DNA from: Palsa-892 sp035556215
GTDB lineage: Bacteria > Pseudomonadota > Alphaproteobacteria > Rhizobiales > Xanthobacteraceae
Length of the DNA: 31,698 bases
NCBI GenBank assembly: GCA_035556215.1
Contig: DATMFI010000032.1
Span: forward strand, 1-31,698
Direction: 5' to 3'
The notes under the pieces were generated by a model. That model had not been told where the DNA came from. It searched no databases and saw only the letters and a list, made by a program, of their open reading frames with translations. Position 1 is the stretch's first letter, and each line of letters starts with the position of its first letter. The translations under genes and the position numbers were made by a program. This document shows positions 25,113-31,698 of the stretch, one piece after another.

Positions 25113-25583
25113 ATGCCAAGCGCGAAACTCGACCCCATCGATCGCAAGATCCTGCAATCCCTGCAAGCCGATGGGCGCATGAGCCTCGCGGAGCTTTCCG
25201 CCAAGGTCGGGCTTTCGGCCTCGCCCTGCCTGCGGCGCGTGCGGCTCCTGGAAAAGGCCGGCGTCATCAAGCGCTATGTCGCGATGGTCGATCAGCAGAG
25301 CGTCGGCTTGCCGGTCAGCGTCTTCATCTCGCTGAAACTGGAAAGCCAGCGCCAGCAGATGCTGGCCAATTTCGGCAAACTCGTCGCGCGCTGGCCGGAA
25401 GTGCTGGAGTGCTATCTCATGACCGGGCCGCGCGATTATCTCCTGCGCGTCGTCGTCGAGGATCTTGCCGCCTATGAGCGCTTCCTCAAGCAGAAACTGA
25501 CCCGCGTCGAAGGCATCGCTTCGATCGAGTCGAGTTTCGCGCTTGAGCAGGTGAAATATACGAATGTTTTGCCGGTCGATTAA
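25113..25583 (+). CDS. Lrp/AsnC-family transcriptional regulator
   Basis: 156 residues. The HTH is in LDPIDRKILQSLQADGRMSLAELSAKVGLSASPCLRRVRLLEKAGVI and the RAM effector-binding domain follows (YLMTGPRDYLLRVVVEDLAAYERFLKQKL). GGAGG at 25104-25108 precedes the ATG by 4 nt; the open frame upstream to 25068 lacks support. The gene is divergent from the E1-like gene, with two palindromes in between. This suggests it senses an amino acid or 2-oxoacid and controls that enzyme, as MdeR controls mde genes. Its stop overlaps the stop of the PcaC-like gene by 4 nt (TTAA). Confidence 0.92.
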   Translation: MPSAKLDPIDRKILQSLQADGRMSLAELSAKVGLSASPCLRRVRLLEKAGVIKRYVAMVDQQSVGLPVSVFISLKLESQRQQMLANFGKLVARWPEVLECYLMTGPRDYLLRVVVEDLAAYERFLKQKLTRVEGIASIESSFALEQVKYTNVLPVD

Positions 25584-25957
25584 ACGCCGGCTTCCTTGAA
25601 CGCCTCGCTCGCCAGACGAAAACTTTCGACGCCGGCCGGCACGCCGCAATAGCAGGCGACCTGCAGCAGAATTTCGGAAATCTCGGCCTTGGTCAGGCCG
25701 TTCCTGATCGCCGTTTTCACATGCAGCTTGAATTCGTGATGGCGGTTGAGGCCGGCGATCATCGCAAGATTGACGATGCTGCGCGTTTTGCGATCGAGCC
25801 CCGGGCGGGCCCAGATTTTTCCCCAGCAGCATTCGGTGGTGTATTCCTGCATCGGCCGGCTGAAATCGTCGGCATTGGCGAAGGATTTATCGACATACTC
25901 CGCGCCCAACACGTCGCGGCGGATTTTCAGGCCCTGATCGAACAGCGTCTCGCTCAT
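25580..25957 (-). CDS. pcaC: 4-carboxymuconolactone decarboxylase (PcaC-like)
   Basis: 125 residues, the usual PcaC size. In PcaC this enzyme converts 4-carboxymuconolactone to the enol-lactone in protocatechuate breakdown. Diagnostic features are RRDVLGAEYVDKS, the WGKIWARPGLDRKTRSIVNLAMIAGLNR block, the His in EFKLHVKTAIRNGLTKAEI and CYCGVPAGVESF. GGGAG upstream supports ATG 25957; the longer frame to 26002 is rejected. No other pca genes are nearby, so it may be a recruited CMD-family member with another substrate. It is convergent with the Lrp-type gene, with overlapping stops. Confidence 0.75.
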   Translation of the reverse strand: MSETLFDQGLKIRRDVLGAEYVDKSFANADDFSRPMQEYTTECCWGKIWARPGLDRKTRSIVNLAMIAGLNRHHEFKLHVKTAIRNGLTKAEISEILLQVACYCGVPAGVESFRLASEAFKEAGV

Positions 25958-26116
25958 TCTCGTCTCCCTTAACCGTGTTTGCCCTTTCGGGGCTCGGCCC
26001 ACTCTAACATCCCGTCATTCCGGGACGAAAAGCACAGGCGGCCTTGCATGGTTTTCGCCCCGCCCGGATTCTGCTAGCAACGGTCAGGCAAACAGGCCCG
26101 GCCTTCAGGTATTCAA

Positions 26117-27085
<969 letters not shown>

Positions 27086-27103
27086 CGCCGGCCGAATGGA
27101 GCG

Positions 27104-27787
27104 TTACATGCCGTTCGCGGCGAGGAAAGCGCGCACGTTGCGCCGGTGCTGCGCGAGCGATGTCTCGATCGAATCCTCGTTCTTGTAGTCGTTGAAGAGA
27201 TAGAAATAGACCCACCGCCCCTTCACCAGCGTCGTCACGTAGGTGACGAGCTGCATGACGTCGGTCTTGTCCTCGGCGCGGAATTTCTGCAAGAGCGCGA
27301 CATAACAAGCGCCCGGCTCCTCGCCGGTGACGCCGATCATCTCGATCTTGCCGTATTCGATCGTTGCGATGACCCTGGCCGCGCGTTCCTTGACCGAAGA
27401 ATTCATATCGACGATTTGCTGCTTGCCGCTCTTGCGCAGCTCGTCGCAGACCGCGGCCACCGCCTTGTCGCTGTCCTCGCGCGTGCCCGGCGCGCGCGTC
27501 TCGCGGGTGTAGAACTGGTACTGCGTCATGCTGCTGAGGCGCGAGACCTTGCCGATCCGCCATTGCGGAAGAACGCCGCATTCGGCTGCCGCGGAAAGAA
27601 GCGAATTGCCGATCGGCTCGATCATGCCGCGAATGGCGGCGATAACGCGCGCATCGGACTTGTCGTTCGGCTGCAACTCGCAATAACCGGCGGGCAGCAC
27701 GATGGCGATATCGGCGCCGCCGGCCTTCACGGTATCGGCGGCGGCCGGTGTGGCGAGGAGCAGCAAGGCGAGCAGAATTTTGCGCAC
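27104..27787 (-). CDS. Secreted protein of unknown function
   Basis: 227 residues. The N-terminal signal peptide MRKILLALLLLATPAAA has a likely cleavage before Asp18, so the mature protein is periplasmic or secreted. The mature part has Cys residues in GYCELQ, AECGVL, AAVCDE and GACYVA, which could form two disulphides, and an aromatic-rich stretch GRWVYFYLFNDY. I do not recognise a family. It is convergent with the UXS gene across 18 bp. Base composition matches the core genome, so it is not part of the AT-rich segment to its right. Confidence 0.75.
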   Translation of the reverse strand: MRKILLALLLLATPAAADTVKAGGADIAIVLPAGYCELQPNDKSDARVIAAIRGMIEPIGNSLLSAAAECGVLPQWRIGKVSRLSSMTQYQFYTRETRAPGTREDSDKAVAAVCDELRKSGKQQIVDMNSSVKERAARVIATIEYGKIEMIGVTGEEPGACYVALLQKFRAEDKTDVMQLVTYVTTLVKGRWVYFYLFNDYKNEDSIETSLAQHRRNVRAFLAANGM

Positions 27788-27907
27788 GAAGTTTCTCCTG
27801 TTGGCCGGAATGCAGGAACGGCAGGCGGTAGCAAATATTGCGCGAGATTCTCGAAAATGGATATGGCCGGAGGGTGCGGCGTTTGGGCCGCATCCCGCAT
27901 AAAACCG

Positions 27908-28107
27908 CTAGTACTGGAGCCGCGAGCTGGGCACGCCCCAGCACATCTTCGTCAGTTCGCGGCCTTTGTCAGTCTCGCGCACGACCGGCGCAGGCGTGCC
28001 GGGGAAAATCGCGGGCTGCGGGCCAGATTGCCCGCCGTGTCGTAGATCGCATTTATCAGTGCGCGTATTTCCGCCTGCGCCTTCACTTGCGAGTAGAGCG
28101 TACACAT
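27908..28107 (-). pseudogene. N-terminal remnant of an SRAP (YedK/HMCES) gene, frameshifted and truncated
   Basis: SRAP proteins bind abasic sites in single-stranded DNA through their Cys2. Reading leftward from ATG 28107, the frame gives MCTLYSQVKAQAEIR then LINAIYDTAGNL; the conserved MCxLYS start includes Cys2. Near 28017-28030 the frame shifts (two extra bases in CTGGCCCGCAG), and the family pattern continues in the next phase as PAIFPGTPAPVVRETDKGRE then LTKMCWGVPS. It then runs into a stop at 27908, with about 70 of roughly 230 residues remaining. The family match on both sides of the frameshift makes the call firm. The AT-rich segment begins at its start codon. Confidence 0.75.
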
Positions 28108-28232
28108 TGGGTCAATATATCCGACAAAAAATATTGTGCGAAGCGGCAAAAAATAACGCTAGCGAATCAGTAGAAGAAGGTATTCCTATTGATGTATTGT
28201 TGATCGATAAAAAAGTTATGGGTGGGATATGA
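28108..28232 (+). other. AT-rich junction with a headless reading frame coupled to the next gene
   Basis: Composition changes abruptly at about 28108, just before the SRAP remnant's start. A frame without any early ATG runs through GQYIRQKILCEAAK and ends PIDVLLIDKKVMGGI at TGA 28232, overlapping the ATG of the next gene (ATGA). It looks like the C-terminal piece of a small gene whose 5' part was lost at the junction; the GQYIRQ stretch is vaguely like small ribbon-helix-helix or mobilisation proteins. Low certainty. Confidence 0.35.
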
Positions 28233-29335
28233 ACGCCGAACGACTTAACGCCATCGCTGCTTTTCTTCTCGAATCGGAGAAAACGAATAACATTCAAAAA
28301 CAATTTGAAAATCTAAATAATCACCTCGGCCAGCTAGTGAGCCAACCATCGAATTCCGATTTTCAGTCACGAGTGGCCGCTGCCATAAAGTCGCTAGATA
28401 AAACGCTGAATGCCTTTTATGTGCCGCTCACGGGATCATATAAAGATGCAATCACAGATATCTTAGGCCTGCGTTTTTACAGCCCGTCTGTCATAGCTGA
28501 AATAGAAGATTCTATTAAACGCAACGTGATGACGCCCGCAGTGGTCCAGCAAGACCTAAGCAAGCTTCTCACTGACCGCAATGAATTTTTGGCTTCGTTG
28601 AAAGCCCTCCGTACCAATTTGAAAAAAGTCGGTGTTGAAACAGAAGAATTGTCCGTCGGTGAAACCGAACTAAGCGTATTAATACCGCGCGCTCTTTTTA
28701 AAAACGATTTGGAAGGACTATCTAGCGAATTAAAAAATATAACTTTTATTATTCGCTCGTTTTCAGAAGCCGCGAATATCTCACCAGAGCCGATTGAAGT
28801 ACGTGAAATTTCAACGACCGACCCGACTTTCTTTCTCGGCGTGGACGTAAGCACGCTGGTTCTTTTATCCTTAGCGGTGAAATGGTGTCTGGATTCAATT
28901 TTGGCCGGTTTAAAAATTCGTGAACTGGCTGCCACAGCGAAGACAACCGGCATTGATGAATCGATTGTCGAGCAGATCACTAAAAGTTTGGAAGCGAAAA
29001 CAAATCGCCAGATTGAAGATAAAGTAAAAGAGATAATGAAGGACTATGCGGGCGACGAAGGCACGAAGCACGAAGTCGAGCAAAAAATGCAACGCTCGAT
29101 TACGTTTTTATATGCGCGCATTGAACGCGGAATGATTATGCAGCCGCGTGGACTCCCTCCACCCAAAACTGACAATGAAACCGAAGAAAAGGCGAGGCAG
29201 CGAAAAGAAATCGAAGAATTAAACGCGATTGCGAGCACATTGGAATTCCCTGCTATACCGGGCGAACCTACCGTCAAGCTGACTTCAGCCCCACCCGCAG
29301 CGTCTGACGGGAAAACAAGAAGCGACGGTGGTTAA
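28229..29335 (+). CDS. AT-rich coiled-coil/membrane protein of unknown function
   Basis: 368 residues with no recognised family. It is mostly helical and charged. A hydrophobic segment at about residues 201-229 (FFLGVDVSTLVLLSLAVKWC and onwards) could be one TM helix or a buried helix. It is followed by a long charged coiled-coil region (about 240-300) and a Pro-rich tail (GLPPPK, APPAASD). The block ISTTDPTFFLGVD before the hydrophobic segment is the most distinctive part. Base composition and codon use are strongly AT-rich compared with the chromosome on either side, as in the protease gene at 17759. It ends about 100 bp from the 3' end of tRNA-Ser, a common integration site. It may be an accessory or defence-related cargo gene. 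Confidence 0.7.
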   Translation: MNAERLNAIAAFLLESEKTNNIQKQFENLNNHLGQLVSQPSNSDFQSRVAAAIKSLDKTLNAFYVPLTGSYKDAITDILGLRFYSPSVIAEIEDSIKRNVMTPAVVQQDLSKLLTDRNEFLASLKALRTNLKKVGVETEELSVGETELSVLIPRALFKNDLEGLSSELKNITFIIRSFSEAANISPEPIEVREISTTDPTFFLGVDVSTLVLLSLAVKWCLDSILAGLKIRELAATAKTTGIDESIVEQITKSLEAKTNRQIEDKVKEIMKDYAGDEGTKHEVEQKMQRSITFLYARIERGMIMQPRGLPPPKTDNETEEKARQRKEIEELNAIASTLEFPAIPGEPTVKLTSAPPAASDGKTRSDGG

Positions 29336-29362
29336 TTTCCATTCGCGTTCCGATCTGTTTTT

Positions 29363-29384
29363 GATAGGGCCGAAGATAGGGCCG
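29363..29384. repeat. Direct repeat GATAGGGCCG, two copies
   Basis: GATAGGGCCG occurs at 29363-29372 and 29375-29384, separated by AA, in the short segment between the AT-rich gene and the 3' end of tRNA-Ser. This could be a recombinase or accessory-protein site of a decayed element. Confidence 0.5.
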
Positions 29385-29436
29385 CGACGCTTGCACTCGA
29401 AATTTGTTCGATAAATTGCGCGTCTTTGAAATTTAC

Positions 29437-29526
29437 TGGCGGAAGGGGCGGGATTCGAACCCGCGATACGGTTTCCCGCATACACACTTTCCAGGCGTGC
29501 GCCTTAAACCACTCGGCCACCCTTCC
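29437..29526 (-). tRNA. tRNA-Ser(GGA)
   Basis: Read leftward: acceptor GGAAGGG pairs with CCCTTCC, discriminator G, encoded CCA. The D-arm is GGCCGAGTGGTTTAAGGC, the anticodon loop CTGGAAA gives anticodon GGA, a long variable arm is present (class II), and the T-arm is GCGGGTTCGAATCCCGC. Length is 90 nt. It reads UCC/UCU codons. Its 3' end faces the AT-rich segment. Confidence 0.97.
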
Positions 29527-29634
29527 GCGAAATCGGGCGGACTATACCCATCAAACCCCTCGATACAAGTTTCCCCTGTTGAGCCATGGGCGGCCTGCGG
29601 TTGCGCCGCTTCCGGCGGCAGGTTACGAATTTTC

Positions 29635-29958
29635 ATGATCCGCTTCCTGTTCCGCTTCATCGGCCTGTGGCTCTTGGCCGGCGCCTTCGTGGCGCTGGTC
29701 ATCGACGGGACGCGCTCGATTTCCGCCGGGCGGCTCGCCATTACCCAGTTCGGCATGGCCTGGGATTCGCTGCATCCTGCGAGCTTCGACGCCATGCGGA
29801 CCTGGGTCGAAGCGCAGCTCCCGGTGTGGGTGTGGAATCCGGGGCTGCTGTCCGTCCTCCTGACCCCGATCTGGGTCGTGCTCGGCGTTCTCGGCCTCCT
29901 GTTCGTGCTGGCCGGCCGCAAGCGGCGCCAGCAGATCGGCTATTCTTCCCGCGACTAG
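29635..29958 (+). CDS. Small membrane protein, two TM helices
   Basis: 107 residues. The first TM helix is at about 3-24 (FLFRFIGLWLLAGAFVALVI), followed by a periplasmic segment of some 45 residues and a second TM helix at about 75-95 (LLTPIWVVLGVLGLLFVLA). The C-terminus is short and basic (GRKRRQQ). The longer open frame to the left runs through the tRNA-Ser gene and is rejected; ATG 29635 starts right at the first TM helix. Small proteins of this form are common in Hyphomicrobiales, but I know of no function for them. It may be co-oriented with msrA but is separated from it by 149 bp. Confidence 0.7.
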   Translation: MIRFLFRFIGLWLLAGAFVALVIDGTRSISAGRLAITQFGMAWDSLHPASFDAMRTWVEAQLPVWVWNPGLLSVLLTPIWVVLGVLGLLFVLAGRKRRQQIGYSSRD

Positions 29959-30034
29959 CCCGATTGACGGGCGAGACCGCGCACGAGATCATTTTGCTGG
30001 CGAAGATGTGATTGGCGCCGGTGCAAGCGGCGCT

Positions 30035-30070
30035 GTTTCCGTACACTTATATGTTTCCGTACACTTATAT
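30035..30070 (+). repeat. Perfect 18-bp tandem duplication upstream of msrA
   Basis: GTTTCCGTACACTTATAT occurs at 30035-30052 and again, directly abutting, at 30053-30070, 38 bp before the msrA ATG. It lies in a promoter position, and GTTTCCGT is similar to half-sites used by several TetR-family repressors. It could be a tandem operator. Function is inferred from position only. Confidence 0.6.
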
Positions 30071-30107
30071 ATGCGGCGAAATTCATTCCTGTTTTCGGAG
30101 ATTGGCT

Positions 30108-30761
30108 ATGCTGTTCTTCCGCAAATCGAACGAACTCCCCGCCCCCGGCAAGGCGCTGCCGGGCCGCGCCTCCGCCATTCCCACCGCCGAGCGGCATTTC
30201 GTTTCAGGCCGCGCGTTGAAAGGCCCTTATCCGGACGGAAGCGCGAAAGCGCTGTTCGCGCTCGGCTGCTTCTGGGGCGCGGAGCGCAAGTTCTGGCAAC
30301 TGCCCGGCGTATGGGTGACGGCCGCGGGCTATGTTGCCGGCGAGACGCCGAACCCGACCTATGAGGAAGTCTGCTCCGGCAAGACGGGGCACACCGAAGC
30401 GGTGCTGGTGATTTACGATCCGAAGCAGATCACCTACGGCGAGTTGCTCAAGACCTTCTGGGAAAGCCACAACCCGACGCAGGGCATGCGGCAGGGCGCC
30501 GACATCGGCACGCAATATCGCTCGGGCATCTACACTTTTAATGACGCGCAGCGCGAAGCCGCCGAAGCGTCAAAGACACAGTACGAAGCCGCCTTGAAGC
30601 AAAGAGGTTTTGGCGTGATCACCACCGAGATTTTGCCGGCGCCGGAATTCTATTTCGCCGAGGACTATCACCAGCAGTACCTTGCGAAAAATCCGCGCGG
30701 CTATTGCGGGCTCGGCGGCACCGGCGTCGCCTGCCAGATCGGCACCGGAGTCGCCGCGTGA
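30108..30761 (+). CDS. msrA: Peptide-methionine (S)-S-oxide reductase MsrA
   Basis: 217 residues. It reduces the S-epimer of methionine sulfoxide in proteins and in the free amino acid. The active-site motif GCFWG has Cys54 as nucleophile, and C-terminal recycling Cys residues lie in GYCGLGGTGVACQ. The stretches AGYVAGETPNPTYEEVCSGKTGHTEAV and FWESHNPTQGMRQGADIGTQYRSGIY are diagnostic. The N-terminal 35 residues are an extension but have no signal peptide, so it is cytoplasmic. GGAG at 7 nt before ATG 30108 supports the start; the longer frame to 30012 would include the tandem repeat and is rejected. It is coupled (GTGA) to the YqhA-family gene. Confidence 0.95.
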   Translation: MLFFRKSNELPAPGKALPGRASAIPTAERHFVSGRALKGPYPDGSAKALFALGCFWGAERKFWQLPGVWVTAAGYVAGETPNPTYEEVCSGKTGHTEAVLVIYDPKQITYGELLKTFWESHNPTQGMRQGADIGTQYRSGIYTFNDAQREAAEASKTQYEAALKQRGFGVITTEILPAPEFYFAEDYHQQYLAKNPRGYCGLGGTGVACQIGTGVAA

Positions 30762-31330
30762 GGGAAATCCGAAAAGAAGTTCCCGGCCCGATCGAATATG
30801 TCATCGAATGGCTGATCGTCCGCAGCCGCTGGCTGATGGCGCCGTTCTACCTCGGGCTGATCATCGGCCTCGCCGTGCTGCTCGTGAAATTCGCGGCCGA
30901 ACTCGTACATTATGTTTCGATCGCGCTTTCCGGCACCGAGTCCGACATCATCCTCGGGGTATTGTCGCTGATCGACCTCGCGCTGACCGGCAATCTCGTC
31001 CTGATTGTCATCTTCTCGGGCTACGAGAATTTCGTTTCGAAAATCGAGGGCGACGGCGACCGCGACCGGCCGAACTGGATGGAGAAGGTCGATTTCGGCG
31101 GGCTGAAGCAGAAGCTCATCACCTCGATTGTCGCGATCTCGGCGGTGCAGGTGCTAAAGGCCTTCATGAACGTCCAGCAATACGATTCGGTGCAGCTCGG
31201 CTGGCTCGTCGGCATCCACGGCCTGTTTCTCGTCTCGCTGATCGCCGTCGCCTTCGCCGATTTTCTCGGCGCGCGCGCAGAGGGCGCCCACGAACCTGAA
31301 GGCCGCTACAGCAAGGGCAAGAAGCACTAG
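30758..31330 (+). CDS. YqhA/UPF0114 (TIGR00645-type) inner-membrane protein
   Basis: 190 residues with three or four TM helices: WLMAPFYLGLIIGLAVLLV, then a second around SDIILGVLSLIDLALTGNLVL, and further segments after IVIFSGYENFVSK and around VSLIAVAFADFL. The pattern VIEWLIVRSRWLMAPFYLGL followed by GYENFVSKIE is the hallmark of the UPF0114 family, whose function is unknown. GTG 30758 overlaps the msrA stop (GTGA), with GGAG about 8 nt upstream, so the two genes are translationally coupled. The overlap suggests a role with MsrA in stress, but this is inference. The C-terminus is short and basic (GRYSKGKKH). Confidence 0.85.
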   Translation: MREIRKEVPGPIEYVIEWLIVRSRWLMAPFYLGLIIGLAVLLVKFAAELVHYVSIALSGTESDIILGVLSLIDLALTGNLVLIVIFSGYENFVSKIEGDGDRDRPNWMEKVDFGGLKQKLITSIVAISAVQVLKAFMNVQQYDSVQLGWLVGIHGLFLVSLIAVAFADFLGARAEGAHEPEGRYSKGKKH

Positions 31331-31465
31331 CGGCCATACAGCCTCAGCGCTCGATCAGCCAGCGGTTCACCGCCTGATGAAAATTCCTAACTTCGCCGCC
31401 TGGGCGAAACCAGCGCGGCTGGCATGAAATTTCCTGAAGCGAACGGGTCGGGGAACGCGCGGTTC
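31331..31465. other. Intergenic region, no gene seen
   Basis: No reading frame with coding character. A small hairpin, TTCGCC-GCCTG-GGCGAA (31392-31408), lacks a T-run, so it is not a clear terminator for the YqhA-family gene. Confidence 0.5.
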
Positions 31466-31510
31466 TGGCGCACCCGAGAGGATTCGAACCTCTGACCTCT
31501 GCCTTCGGAG
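31466..31510 (-). mobile_element. 3' half of tRNA-Arg(CCG): attachment site (att) of an integrated element
   Basis: Read leftward, CTCCGAAGGCAGAGG continues through the T-arm AGAGGTTCGAATCCTCT to CGGGTGC, discriminator G and CCA, which is the anticodon-loop-to-3'-end half of alphaproteobacterial tRNA-Arg(CCG). To the right of 31510 the tRNA sequence stops at the anticodon loop and unrelated AT-rich DNA follows. Integrases often recombine here. The intact copy would be expected at the other end of the element. Confidence 0.8.
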
Positions 31511-31674
31511 CGTGACTTCACGTGTTCTCCCGAGATTTCCAGTATTCTCTCAACTATACTTAGATAGTTGATTTATTTGAAATATTTCTGTTTCTCTTGA
31601 TTGAGCGGCGGTGTGGCGATCCCCCGGGATTACCGCCCCCGTGCTACCCCGGTGCTACCCAGCGCGGTCAAGAG
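31511..31674. other. Left end of the integrated element: repeats upstream of the integrase
   Basis: AT-rich. It holds CGTGA-CT-TCACG (31511-31522) directly at the tRNA boundary, CAACTAT-N6-ATAGTTG (31551-31570), and two direct copies of GTGCTACCC (31641-31649 and 31652-31660). These could be core and arm sites for an integrase and excisionase. No gene is seen. Confidence 0.55.
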
Positions 31675-31698
31675 ATGGCGAATGAGAAACTGACAAAG
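31675..31698 (+). CDS. Start of a probable tyrosine integrase (cut by window edge)
   Basis: Only eight codons are visible: MANEKLTK. This matches the typical beginning of tyrosine integrases of genomic islands (LTK or LTA near residue 6-8), and the position 165 bp from a tRNA-Arg attachment site is where such genes sit. The ribosome site is weak (TCAAGAG). The call rests mainly on context; the coding frame continues off the window. Confidence 0.55.

Noticed and set aside
26009..26036. CCCGTCATTCCGGG-type hairpin upstream of the UXS gene, similar to dispersed intergenic repeats of Rhizobiales
   Set aside because: Only one truncated copy in the window, so it cannot be shown to be a repeat family.
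29332..29520. Short frames reading through tRNA-Ser, for example MAEWFKAHAWKV
   Set aside because: They are translations of the tRNA gene itself, a well-known false ORF.

Overview
The window is GC-rich, with dense, mostly leftward-transcribed genes and frequent 4-nt stop/start overlaps. The gene families (MdtABC-type efflux, IclR, ECF sigma, MsrA, YqhA, RMD1/DUF155, UDP-glucuronate decarboxylase) and the tRNA sequences point to an alphaproteobacterium, most likely Hyphomicrobiales (Rhizobiales). This assignment rests on family knowledge and not on a marker gene. Two patches (about 17.74-18.69 kb and 28.11-29.43 kb) and the right edge (after 31.51 kb) are visibly AT-rich and look acquired.

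Layout. 1-2898: a multifunctional fatty-acid oxidation protein (cut by the left edge) divergent from an IclR regulator. 2963-3652: a HAD hydrolase. 3718-14180: a seven-gene leftward operon coding for an ECF sigma factor, a one-TM putative anti-sigma, a CnrX-like periplasmic sensor, an outer-membrane lipoprotein, a membrane-fusion protein and two RND permeases of the MdtB/MdtC type. Its regulatory half resembles the CnrYXH trans-envelope relay, but it is attached to a multidrug-type pump. 14455-15882: a succinate-semialdehyde-type dehydrogenase with its own terminator. 15989-17290: an ArsR regulator plus two tandem SRPBCC proteins, with a palindromic operator lying between the -35 and -10 boxes. 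17348-17743: a cupin resembling manganese (R)-hydroxynitrile lyases. 17759-18688: an AT-rich trypsin-like protease.

18685-27787 is core-like: an RMD1/DUF155 protein, a small lipoprotein, a carboxymuconolactone-decarboxylase-fold protein, the ABC-F ATPase Uup, a homodimeric pyruvate-dehydrogenase-E1-like enzyme divergent from an Lrp/AsnC regulator (an MdeB/MdeR-like arrangement), a PcaC-like protein, a UDP-glucuronate decarboxylase and a secreted protein of unknown function.

27908-29526 holds a frameshifted, truncated SRAP (YedK/HMCES) pseudogene that ends exactly where an AT-rich segment begins. That segment carries an unknown coiled-coil/membrane protein and ends at the 3' end of tRNA-Ser(GGA). 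29635-31330 holds a small membrane protein, msrA and a YqhA-family protein. At 31466-31510 the 3' half of a tRNA-Arg(CCG) is followed by unrelated AT-rich DNA and then the first codons of what looks like an integrase. The window therefore ends just inside an element integrated at tRNA-Arg.
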